A DNA stretch of 12,237 nucleotides from Baffinella frigidus (lineage: Eukaryota; Cryptophyceae; Cryptomonadales; Baffinellaceae): positions 255,860-268,096 of the forward strand of contig MU646371.1 of assembly GCA_026770585.1 (NCBI GenBank), in the 5' to 3' direction. Made by a program: the position numbers and the translations under genes. Shown piece after piece: positions 9,101 to 12,237 of the stretch. The notes beneath the pieces are model-generated. The model had not been told where the DNA came from, ran no database searches, and worked only from the letters and a program-made list of their open reading frames with translations. How positions within the stretch are numbered: the first letter of the stretch is position 1; each line of letters begins with the position of its first letter.

Positions 9101-11511
9101 CCCCCCCAAGTGACCAAGTTGCGAAACGTTTTTGTAAAGCAATATCTTGCAGACTTTGCAGAGCAAATATGCAGTTTTTGTAAAGCGAAAACTAGAAAAA
9201 CAGCAGCGGTCGTTTTATAAAGTGGTTGCGGACCTTCTGGGAAGGGTCGTCCTCCCATCTTGCGTTGGGATCGATCTTGGCGGTGTCGCGCAACCACCCC
9301 TCTCCCAGATCACCCAGCTTCACACACCCGTCCTGCTCCCATCGTTTATGGTTTGTTAATTATTATTTATCATTTATCATTTATTATTTATTATTTATTA
9401 TTTATTGTTTATCGTGTGTTGTTTATTATTGTTTATCGTGTGTTGTTTATTATTTGGTGTGCGTTGTTTATAGTTGACGGTTGAGGGTTCACGCGCTCAA
9501 CATGGTGCCTGGTTTCTGGTTTCTGGTTTCTGGTTTCTCGATCTGGTTTCTGGCTTCTCGCCAAGATCGCGATCGTGGCGACACACTTCACACACCCGTC
9601 CTGCCGTGTGGGGTTACGGTTTCTGGTTTCCCATCTGGGACCACGGTTTCTGTTTGCTGTTTCTGTTTTCTGGTGTCTGGTGTCGGTTGGCTCTGTTTTT
9701 CGGTGAACGGTTTGCGGATTAGGGTTTGGGAGATCGACACAGGGTAGGGACATCGCGGATGGTTCTAGGCCGTAGTTGACCACTTTTAAGAAGGATCCGA
9801 GGGTAATAATAAAGAAGAACAAGAAGAAGACTGTTTTCGTGGCCAACCGATGAGAAGATCGCTCTGTTTTCTGGTGTCTGGTTTCAGTTTTACGGTTTAC
9901 GGCTTCGGGTTTCGGGTTTAGCGAGAAGGACACGGACCCGCGAATGAAGACTAAACCGTCAACCTTTGCCATTGTTTCATTCTTTTCGTGGCCTACAGAT
10001 GCAACAACCGCTCTAGGGACCTCGCGAATAAAGACGTTGTCAGGCGTTTCTGTTTTCTGTTTTCTGGCGTCTATTTCAAGGTTTCGGGTTTCGGGTTTCG
10101 GGTTTAGCCAGCAGTCACGGACCTCGCGAATAAAGACGTTGGCAGGCGTTTATGTTTCATGCTTTGTATTTTATATTTTCTGGTGTCTGTTTTACGGTGT
10201 ACGGTTTTCGGTTTCGGGTTTAGCGAGAAGGGCACAGACCTCGCGGATGAAGACGTTGGCGGGCTTCATGTCGCGGTGCACGATGTTCTTCCGGTGCAGA
10301 TAGTCGATCCCCTGCATGAAGAGACGTTTGTGAGGCGAGCGTGTTTGTACAAAGGCGAAAGTGTTTGAGGCGAGCGTGTTTGTACAAACAAGCTCGCCTC
10401 AAAGGAGGCTAGCGCGTGAGACCTTTGTCAATACTGCACGATGTTCTCCCTGTGCAGATAGTCGATCCCATGACAGGAGGGAGAGAAAAAAACACCCCAG
10501 TGAGAAAACACCTCAGTGAGAGAAAACACCTCGGTCAACTGGATAGTCCCACGATCCGCAGAGAGAGAAGAGTTTGCCAGGCACTCAAAACACGGGGCAC
10601 GATGTTCTTCCTGTGCAGATAGTCGATCCCCTGCCAGGAGAGACGTTGATTTATACCATTTATTTACTTTTACCAAGAGGGTCGCCAGGTGTTCCCCACG
10701 GAGGCTACAGCGAGAAAGACGTTCATTCATACCGACACGGCCGCCATGCATGCACCCCCACAGAGGCTATGTCTGAGCAGGGGCGCCAAGCGAGGTCGTG
10801 CGCAGGAGGGCAAGGGTGGTCACGTGACCTAGGAGCCGCACGCGGCGTGCGTAAGTAGAGGCAGACACGAGACGCACACCGCCGTCTCTCTGATTTGAGG
10901 CGGGCTGCTCGGGAAGCGAACAGGCGCCTTTTCGCAGACCAAAATTGTTCTAGCGACATCTCGGGGGGCAAACAGGCGCGTTTTCGCACCGTAAAATAGT
11001 TGTAGTGACTTCTCGGGAAGGTACCTGGAGGGACTTCGCGAACAGCTCGCGGACCGTGGAGAGGGTCGGCCGGGGTCTGAGTGGGGTTTCGAGAAGTCGA
11101 CTGGCGAAGCCTGATTTCTAGCTCTGCCTGAATCGTATTCTGGCTCGTCCTCTAAAGGATTTAGGAGCAGAAATCCAGTACAAAAGGGCGAATAGAATGC
11201 CTTGAGGACGAGCCAGAATAAAACTCAGGCACAGCTAGGATTTTCAAACATCTGTCTCACCTGTAGGCACATGGCGAAGAGCTCGCGGACCGTGGCGAGG
11301 TCTGCGAGCGCCGCGCCGGGCTGCCCGGGCGCCTTTTCGCACCAAACATAGTTCTGGTGATATCTCGGGGGGCGAACAGGCGCGTTTTCGCGTTGTAAAA
11401 CCGTTTTAGTGTCTGCTCGGGGAGGTACTTGGAGGCACATGGCGAAGAGCTCGCGGACCGTGGCGAGGTCTGCGAGCGCCGCGCCGGGGTCTGTGAACTT
11501 CTCCATCGTCC
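1..11511 (-). CDS. NEK-type protein kinase with C-terminal RCC1 repeats (partial, 11 exons)
   Basis: One interrupted gene covers the window on the minus strand. Exons A 11429-11511, B 10240-10311, C 9234-9332, D 7892-7982, E 6306-6436, F 4751-4874, H 3554-3591, I 1973-2031, J 1659-1727, K 1209-1260 and L 1-117 join with matching phases (0,0,0,1,0,1,0,2,2,0). Seen: catalytic loop HRDMKPAN, magnesium loop DLG, GTPYYLAPE, helix-F DTWALG and the late Arg in DARLTA, all in kinase order; then RCC1 repeats with VSVGRYH, GLGHGS and VACGDRF. Known: NEK6 and NEK7 use DLG rather than DFG, and NEK8/NEK9 carry RCC1 repeats after the kinase domain; NEKs act in mitosis and cilia. Inferred: an active kinase, since the visible key residues are intact. 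The glycine loop and beta3 lysine lie beyond the right edge, and the remaining RCC1 blades and stop beyond the left. No promoter or poly(A) site is visible. Confidence 0.88.
195..266. repeat. Small inverted repeat sharing the gtgtagtaattttc motif
   Basis: agtgtaatttactacac near 197 and gtgtagtaattttcattg near 247 are imperfect inverted copies. The same motif occurs inside the foldback element at 7359-7495 and alone at 4947-4960, with a diverged copy near 5356, which suggests remnants of one element family. Confidence 0.6.
340..500. other. Intron K-L and nearby gene-free stretches
   Basis: Apart from exon L copies, 340-500 and 590-850 hold no gene I recognise. A 20-base direct repeat acgttcacttttggcgtcga occurs at about 815 and 834, and a small hairpin gattacct-gag-aggtaatc at about 673-691. 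Confidence 0.6.
1209..1260 (-). CDS. Exon K: RCC1 repeat linker
   Basis: A 52-base exon follows acceptor gtacag. One base completes Arg, then SIRHPYMLRALAISRDE, ending before donor gtctca at 1208. RCC1 repeats normally have a proline followed by hydrophobic residues here, between GLGHG and the next blade. Phases 2 and 0 match exons J and L. Three tandem 5'-edge copies lie upstream at 1399-1460. The call rests on phase fit and position rather than on strong conservation. Confidence 0.68.
1399..1460 (-). repeat. Three tandem 5'-edge copies of exon K
   Basis: The plus strand repeats aaagggtgccgaatcgac with small changes, the complement of gtcgattcg-acaccc at the start of exon K. The outermost copy follows an intact gggacag acceptor. 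They lie upstream of exon K. Confidence 0.75.
1659..1727 (-). CDS. Exon J: RCC1 repeat loop with GLGHG
   Basis: A 69-base, phase 2-2 exon follows acceptor aacccag. One base completes Trp, then SLMGSESGGADRNAGLGHGS and AT, then two bases of an Arg codon before donor gtctca at 1658. W-x(n)-G-L-G-H-G-S is the standard RCC1 motif that follows the blade tryptophan. Its phases match exons I and K, which is strong support because neither boundary was chosen freely. I see no clear edge copies of this exon. Confidence 0.75.
1973..2031 (-). CDS. Exon I: RCC1 repeat, first part
   Basis: A 59-base exon after acceptor tgtgcag encodes VSVGRYHVAAVSLDGELFT plus two bases of a Trp codon before donor gtctgt at 1972. 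G-x-x-H-x-x-A-V-x-x-D-G-x-L-x-x-W is the RCC1 blade signature. Exon J supplies the last base of the Trp codon. Reading on past the donor meets a stop within ten codons, so splicing is needed. Four decaying 5'-edge copies lie upstream. Confidence 0.82.
2094..2530 (-). repeat. Four 5'-edge copies of exon I
   Basis: Copies near 2094-2125, 2220-2245, 2288-2326 and 2500-2530 resemble cag|gtgtctgtggggcggtaccac, the acceptor and first codons of exon I. The one at 2220-2245 keeps an intact AG. They are interleaved with heptamer simple repeats and lie upstream of exon I. Confidence 0.8.
2328..2700. repeat. Heptamer simple repeats (ggtgttt, ggggttt, agggttt)
   Basis: Two runs, 2328-2420 and 2535-2690, of seven-base units close to the plant-type telomere unit TTTAGGG. 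The G-rich strand is the plus strand, so the transcript carries the C/A-rich form. Confidence 0.9.
2700..3495 (-). repeat. Four-copy tandem repeat of about 230 bases, origin unknown
   Basis: Units near 2740-2930, 2940-3160, 3165-3430 and 3430-3495 share, on the minus strand, gaatgcag followed by GGGCGGATGCGCGGGAGTCGC, then a tgctcgttcctcttccag stretch, and a gctaatcaccctgaaa spacer. Read as an exon it would give GADARESLPPCSF, but no GT gives a length that keeps frame between exons H and I. It may be another exon-edge family whose parent is lost, or plain intron repeat. Confidence 0.7.
3308..3412. mobile_element. Short inverted-repeat element with TA flanks
   Basis: Ends tatcccttaagtg and cacttgagggata (12 of 13 complementary) enclose about 80 bases with direct repeats of cctaggacc. 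It interrupts one unit of the 230-base tandem array, whose neighbouring unit (3116-3159) lacks it. Confidence 0.65.
3554..3591 (-). CDS. Exon H: short linker exon before RCC1 repeats (tentative)
   Basis: A 38-base exon is proposed between acceptor gtcctag and donor gtacct at 3553. Two bases complete the glycine split by exon F, followed by ALEPPAVHNLIK, phase 1 to 0, which fits both neighbours. P-x-x-V-x-x-L in front of VSVGRYH of exon I is the normal RCC1 repeat entry. A weaker 5'-edge copy lies upstream at 3801-3826. The minus-strand frame is open from 3880 to 3440, so the exon could start earlier. I prefer the short form because the sequence near 3711-3752 is a dispersed repeat seen twice elsewhere, and the exon then begins AG|G like the others. 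Confidence 0.5.
3600..4085. other. Intron F-H, no gene recognised
   Basis: Besides a possible exon H edge copy (3801-3826) and the dispersed repeat at 3711-3752, I see nothing. The minus-strand frame is open through 3880, which leaves room for a longer exon H. Confidence 0.5.
4110..4680 (-). repeat. Five 3'-edge copies of exon F
   Basis: Copies end at 4110, 4250, 4423 and 4521, with one lacking its end at 4629-4680. They keep LEHPALK, DA-x-RQP-x-AELNAG and in three cases the donor gtatg. Between them a diverged intron segment (catcgatcta, acatcatgcag, acgagt) recurs, so the array is tandem with a period of roughly 100 to 150 bases. All lie downstream of exon F. Confidence 0.88.
4751..4874 (-). 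CDS. Exon F: C-terminal kinase subdomain XI and linker
   Basis: This 124-base exon starts after acceptor gtggcag and encodes VITLLLDKDQDARLTAAQVL, then EHPALKATSDAV and a tail RQPEAELNA. It ends with one base of a glycine codon before donor gtatgg at 4750. L-x-x-D-x-x-x-RLTA-x-x-x-L-x-HP is the hallmark end of a Ser/Thr kinase domain; the Arg pairs with the APE glutamate. Five truncated copies of its 3' half and donor lie downstream. The acceptor-side sequence at 4879-4920 also has two inverted copies. Confidence 0.9.
4977..5018. repeat. Perfect 42-base palindrome
   Basis: ttggtcacgtatctcgggtta is followed at once by its exact reverse complement with no spacer. It could extrude as a cruciform. 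It lies between two inverted copies of the exon F acceptor-side sequence. Confidence 0.95.
5090..5530. other. Intron E-F middle, no gene recognised
   Basis: No domain, exon copy or clear repeat was seen. Short overlapping frames on both strands look random. Confidence 0.6.
5530..5576. repeat. Short hairpin
   Basis: cgaacagagccatagggc and its complement (17 of 18) surround an 11-base A/T-rich loop. It may be the tip of a small foldback element. Confidence 0.75.
5587..6272 (-). repeat. Four 3'-edge copies of exon E
   Basis: At 6121-6200 the minus strand reads LASRICMSPWTPLPLG then CDAPLHE before gtctgg. Worse copies lie at about 6222-6272, 5927-5995 (with an in-frame stop) and 5587-5655 (shifted frame, followed by gtgctg). 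A last trace of the same edge appears near 5745. All lie downstream of exon E. Confidence 0.85.
6306..6436 (-). CDS. Exon E: kinase helices F and G
   Basis: This 131-base exon follows acceptor taacccag. Two bases complete glycine, then 43 codons read VMLYELLSRARPFMAKSIHQ, LASRICMSPWTPLPPG and CDAPLQE up to donor gtgttg at 6305. LYELL-x4-PF is the usual helix F to G transition, and PLPPGCDAPLQE leads into the subdomain XI helix begun by exon F. It is the only place where the 5' half (copied several times upstream) and the 3' half (copied several times downstream) occur together, which identifies it as the parent copy. Confidence 0.92.
6612..7353 (-). repeat. Five 5'-edge copies of exon E with intron lead-in
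   Basis: Copies start at 6668, 6871, 7012, 7137 and about 7353 and run down in coordinate. They keep V-[ML]-LYELLSRAR and, variably, PFMAKSIHQ. Acceptors are gagcag (6668 and 7137), gagaag (6871) and actag (7012); the 7353 copy is only a fragment. Each is preceded by similar intron sequence with TTTAGGG-like stretches and the motif tttgtaaagcgaaa, which I find about nine times between 6500 and 7290. The repeat period is irregular, about 125 to 205 bases. Confidence 0.88.
7359..7495. mobile_element. Foldback element of 137 bases
   Basis: Inverted arms begin atctcc and end ggagat. They contain agtattaattaattgcttttgg and its complement, and inner ends aatttactacac and gtgtagtaatttt. It has no open frame of note and no clear target duplication. 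Confidence 0.85.
7496..7891. other. Intron D-E start, no gene recognised
   Basis: This is the donor side of exon D. Unlike exons B, C, E and F, I find no copies of the exon D 3' edge here. A C-rich run lies at 7780-7790. Confidence 0.6.
7892..7982 (-). CDS. Exon D: GTPYYLAPE motif to helix F
   Basis: This 91-base exon follows acceptor caacag and encodes GQLIGTPYYLAPECWMG, a short loop, then DKADTWAL plus the first base of a glycine codon, ending before donor gtgacc at 7891. The APE glutamate and the invariant helix-F aspartate (DTW) are present. The split glycine is completed by exon E to give WALGVMLYELL, exactly the expected kinase sequence, which fixes both boundaries. GTPYY is typical of NEKs, which usually continue MSPE; here it is LAPE. 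Confidence 0.92.
8068..8493. repeat. Direct repeat of about 110 bases, offset 309
   Basis: 8068-8177 and 8377-8493 share cgaaaccccgtt, cactgttacataagtcaac, agaggttccactttt and gactttt-gtctcggtgggcc with few differences. It lies in the intron between exons C and D. No coding signal is convincing. Confidence 0.88.
8524..8743 (-). repeat. 5'-edge copy of exon D split by a foldback element
   Basis: After acceptor gagcag the minus strand reads ggtcagctgata (8743-8732), is interrupted by the foldback element, and resumes gggacacc at 8537. Joined across one TA this matches exon D (gggcagctgataggcacgcc), encoding QLIGTP. It lies upstream of exon D. Confidence 0.82.
8538..8733. mobile_element. Foldback (MITE-like) element with TA target duplication
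   Basis: Two 78-base arms (8538-8615 and 8656-8733, counting the flanking TA) are nearly perfect inverted complements around a 40-base loop. Ends are TA-GAGCGG and CCGCTC-TA. No coding capacity. The TA duplication suggests a Tc1/mariner-type non-autonomous element. It is inserted in a decoy copy of exon D. Confidence 0.9.
9032..9104 (-). repeat. 3'-edge copy of exon C
   Basis: The minus strand reads LGEGWLRDTDKIDPN, then a diverged tail ending GAAG before gtgtgc. It lies downstream of exon C. Weaker echoes of the tail and following intron (ttcgcaa, ctcga, gatgc) recur near 8790-8840 and 8490-8525. Confidence 0.78.
9234..9332 (-). CDS. Exon C: magnesium-binding DLG loop and activation segment
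   Basis: A 99-base, phase 0-0 exon starts after acceptor gagcag and reads DGCVKLGDLGEGW, then a polar activation segment RDTAKIDPNARWEDDPSQK, before donor gtccgc at 9233. DLG replaces the usual DFG, as in NEK6/NEK7. FIRE from exon B joined to DGCVKLGDLG is the expected order of strands beta7 and beta8. The exact 3' end is less sure, because the downstream copy at 9032-9104 diverges after KIDPN but keeps the ending GAAG|GT. Confidence 0.85.
9350..9545. repeat. Heptamer simple repeats (tttatta, then ggtttct)
   Basis: An A/T-only run of seven-base units near 9358-9450 is followed by ggtttct units near 9508-9540. Further gggtttc units occur at 9905-9917 and 10080-10103, and tttaggg-like units at 6440-6462 and 7158-7205. 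Confidence 0.85.
9568..9600 (-). repeat. 5'-edge copy of exon C
   Basis: After an intact cag (9603-9601) the minus strand reads gacgggtgtgtgaag, identical to the first 15 bases of exon C, then diverges before the DLG codons. It lies upstream of exon C. Confidence 0.75.
9937..10146 (-). repeat. Three 3'-edge copies of exon B with donor and intron start
   Basis: Copies at 10123-10146 (PANVFIRE), 10021-10043 (PDNVFIRE) and 9937-9953 (VFIRG) lie downstream of the exon. The first two keep a GAG|GTC donor; the third has GGG|TCC and has lost the GT. The exon and two of the copies (10123 and 9937) are followed by the same intron start, ctaaacccgaaac, so the duplicated block spans the splice junction. 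Confidence 0.87.
10240..10311 (-). CDS. Exon B: kinase catalytic loop (HRDMKPAN)
   Basis: A 72-base, phase 0-0 exon follows acceptor atgcag (10317-10312) and precedes donor gtctgt at 10239. Its 24 codons read GIDYLHRKNIVHRDMKPAN then VFIRE. HRD supplies the catalytic Asp, the Lys in MKPAN is the Ser/Thr-type lysine, and Asn is the magnesium-binding residue. KPANVFI is very close to the NEK6/NEK7 form of this loop. It is flanked by two 5'-edge copies upstream and three 3'-edge copies downstream, none of which holds the whole exon. Confidence 0.93.
10434..10630 (-). repeat. Two 5'-edge copies of exon B
   Basis: At 10598-10630 the minus strand reads GIDYLHRKNIV after an intact acceptor cag. At 10434-10469 it reads GIDYLHRENIV, but the acceptor is mutated to cat. 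Both break off just before the HRD motif. They lie upstream of exon B in transcript order. Confidence 0.88.
11025..11320 (-). repeat. Two 3'-edge copies of exon A
   Basis: The copy at 11261-11320 reads PGAALADLATVRELFAMCLQ between an AG and a gtgaga donor. The copy at 11025-11075 keeps TVRELFA-KSLQ and gtacct. Adjoining intron sequence is duplicated as well: the block at about 10920-11025 (ccttttcgcac, ctcggggggc, caggcgcgttttcgc) resembles 11330-11428. A foldback element sits between the two copies. Confidence 0.85.
11119..11237. mobile_element. Foldback element of 119 bases
   Basis: Inverted arms of 34 bases with a few mismatches, tagctctgcctg...ggctcgtcctc and its complement, flanked by TA. 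It sits between two exon A copies. Confidence 0.82.
11429..11511 (-). CDS. Exon A: kinase hinge, helix D and start of helix E
   Basis: This 83-base exon starts after acceptor ctgcag (11517-11512) with two bases that complete a glycine codon, then 27 codons beginning TMEKFTDPGAAL and ending ELFAMCLQ. It stops before donor gtacct at 11428. The hydrophobic helix E start runs directly into the GIDYLH of exon B, as in kinase subdomains V to VIa. The phase-1 start matches the GGCG|GT donor kept in the hinge copy at 11783-11824. The final codon is CAA; the decoy copy at 11261-11320 has CAG and a better donor, gtgaga. It is the most complete of three copies of this segment and lies furthest upstream in transcript order. 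Confidence 0.85.
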
Positions 11512-11689
11512 CTGCAGAGAGAGATACATGCGTTGAACTGGTGGCTTGCGCGGTCGCGCTCGGCTGGATTCCTAGGATTTCGCTCTGTAACACCCTGGAT
11601 TTCGCAATTTTATTGGTACCTCATAAAGTTCATCCTGGGCCGAGCAAAAGGAGTAACTCTGAGAGCGAGGGTTCAAAATGAGGAGGAGT

Positions 11690-11824
11690 TGCAAATTCCA
11701 TGGCGATGAAGAGGTGGTGGAGGAGAGGCGACTCCGCAAGAGAGGGTAGGAGGGGGAGGGGTGAGGAGAGGCGCGCAGGCACCGCCTCCCGCGAATTCCT
11801 GGGCGACGAAGAGCTGGCCGTCAA
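11690..11824 (-). repeat. Two 3'-edge copies of the kinase hinge exon
   Basis: At 11783-11824 the minus strand reads DGQLFVAQEFAGG between gagcag and donor gtgcct; the hinge Met is changed to Gln. At 11690-11719 a shorter copy reads HHLFIAMEFA and then diverges. Intron sequence is shared too: actctgagag followed by ggttc near 11656 and again near 11868, giving a repeat period of about 213 bases. Confidence 0.75.
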
Positions 11825-11967
11825 CTGCTCTAATTTGATTGAACTGGTCACGGCGAACGAAGATTTACTCTGAGAGAGATGGTTCGAAAGGAGAAGGGGG
11901 TGACACCTGAACCCTCAACCCCAAACCCTAAACTCTAAATGGGGGAGAGGGGCCCCCCCCCCCCCCC

Positions 11968-12026
11968 CGCGAATTCCATAGCCACGAAGAGGTGGCCATC
12001 TTCGATGAAGCAGTCTTCGTGACACG
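11968..12026 (-). pseudogene. Kinase beta4-beta5/hinge segment, donor destroyed
   Basis: Minus-strand codons read CHEDCFIEDGHLFVAMEFA, the beta4-beta5 strands and hinge that precede exon A. After EFA the sequence runs into an 18-base G tract (C on the plus strand, 11951-11968 region) instead of the GGAGGCG|GT kept in the copy at 11783-11824, so there is no GT donor. The 5' side abuts a foldback element. It is either the true exon damaged or misassembled at the homopolymer, or a decoy copy of an exon beyond 12237. I favour the second because two further 3'-edge copies follow it. Confidence 0.65.
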
Positions 12027-12146
12027 CCAGAGGGCTCGAAACATCCACTTTTGATATCGTTCAGGGGAAATGCCCTGAAACCTTAAGTCAACGACGCCAG
12101 ATCTGGCGTAGATAAGGCGTCGGTTTCCCTCGAGCCCTCTGGCGTG
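12023..12146. mobile_element. Foldback element of 124 bases
   Basis: Terminal inverted repeats of 17 bases (12023-12039 and 12130-12146, cacgccagagggctcga). Inside lie a perfect 16-base palindrome at 12094-12109 that repeats the terminal core acgccaga, and a small ttcaggg/ccctgaa hairpin. Confidence 0.8.
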
Positions 12147-12237
12147 GTACGTTCCTCTTTCAATCATCTTTCGCCAATGCAGCGACTTCCGCGGTTGCGC
12201 TCGGATTCCACTCTGTAACATCCAGGATTTCGGGGTG

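Noticed and set aside
9433-9972. Longest open frame (179 codons, minus strand)
   Set aside because: Most of it is heptamer simple repeat giving low-complexity KTE/NPKP peptides. Only its VFIRG piece is meaningful, as an exon B edge copy.
4110-10640. Several separate kinase genes or pseudogenes in tandem
   Set aside because: Each motif occurs complete only once, the copies are exon fragments near their parent, and the order is collinear with a single kinase domain.
11225-11593. 122-codon minus-strand frame covering two copies of exon A as one continuous protein segment
   Set aside because: It includes an acceptor, a donor and intron sequence between the copies. Reading through would insert sequence foreign to a kinase fold.

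Overview
This window is eukaryotic nuclear DNA. I see no bacterial or viral gene, and almost everything readable belongs to one minus-strand gene that runs off both ends. Eleven short exons (38 to 131 bases, plus one cut by the left edge) can be placed by hand. Joined from right to left they keep one reading frame across all ten introns. They encode the C-terminal two thirds of a NIMA-related (NEK-type) Ser/Thr protein kinase domain followed by RCC1-type beta-propeller repeats, the domain order of NEK8/NEK9. All introns begin GT and end AG, and every exon whose start lies in the window begins with G. Organism: a protist or alga with long introns, plant-type heptamer (TTTAGGG-like) simple repeats and many foldback (MITE-like) elements. 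A green alga or a dinoflagellate would fit; the sequence does not decide.

Layout in gene order, right to left: 12026-11690, three decaying copies of the kinase beta4-beta5/hinge segment; 11511-11429 exon A (hinge to helix E); 10311-10240 exon B (HRD catalytic loop); 9332-9234 exon C (DLG magnesium loop); 7982-7892 exon D (APE motif and helix F start); 6436-6306 exon E (helices F to G); 4874-4751 exon F (end of kinase domain); 3591-3554 exon H (short linker, least certain); 2031-1973, 1727-1659, 1260-1209 and 117-1, exons I, J, K and L (RCC1 repeats).

The striking feature is what fills the introns. About thirty degenerate copies of exon edges lie in direct orientation around their parent exons. 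Copies of an exon's 5' end, often with its acceptor AG, lie only upstream of that exon. Copies of its 3' end, often with its donor GT, lie only downstream. Each duplicated block spans the splice junction and carries adjoining intron sequence, so the introns seem to have grown by repeated tandem duplication across splice sites. The intact protein results only if the first donor is joined to the last acceptor, skipping all the decoys.

The introns also hold several foldback elements. One is inserted at a TA inside a decoy copy of exon D, and the parent exon supplies the empty site. There is also a perfect 42-bp palindrome and heptamer-period simple repeats. I see no convincing gene on the plus strand and no tRNA, rRNA or CRISPR.
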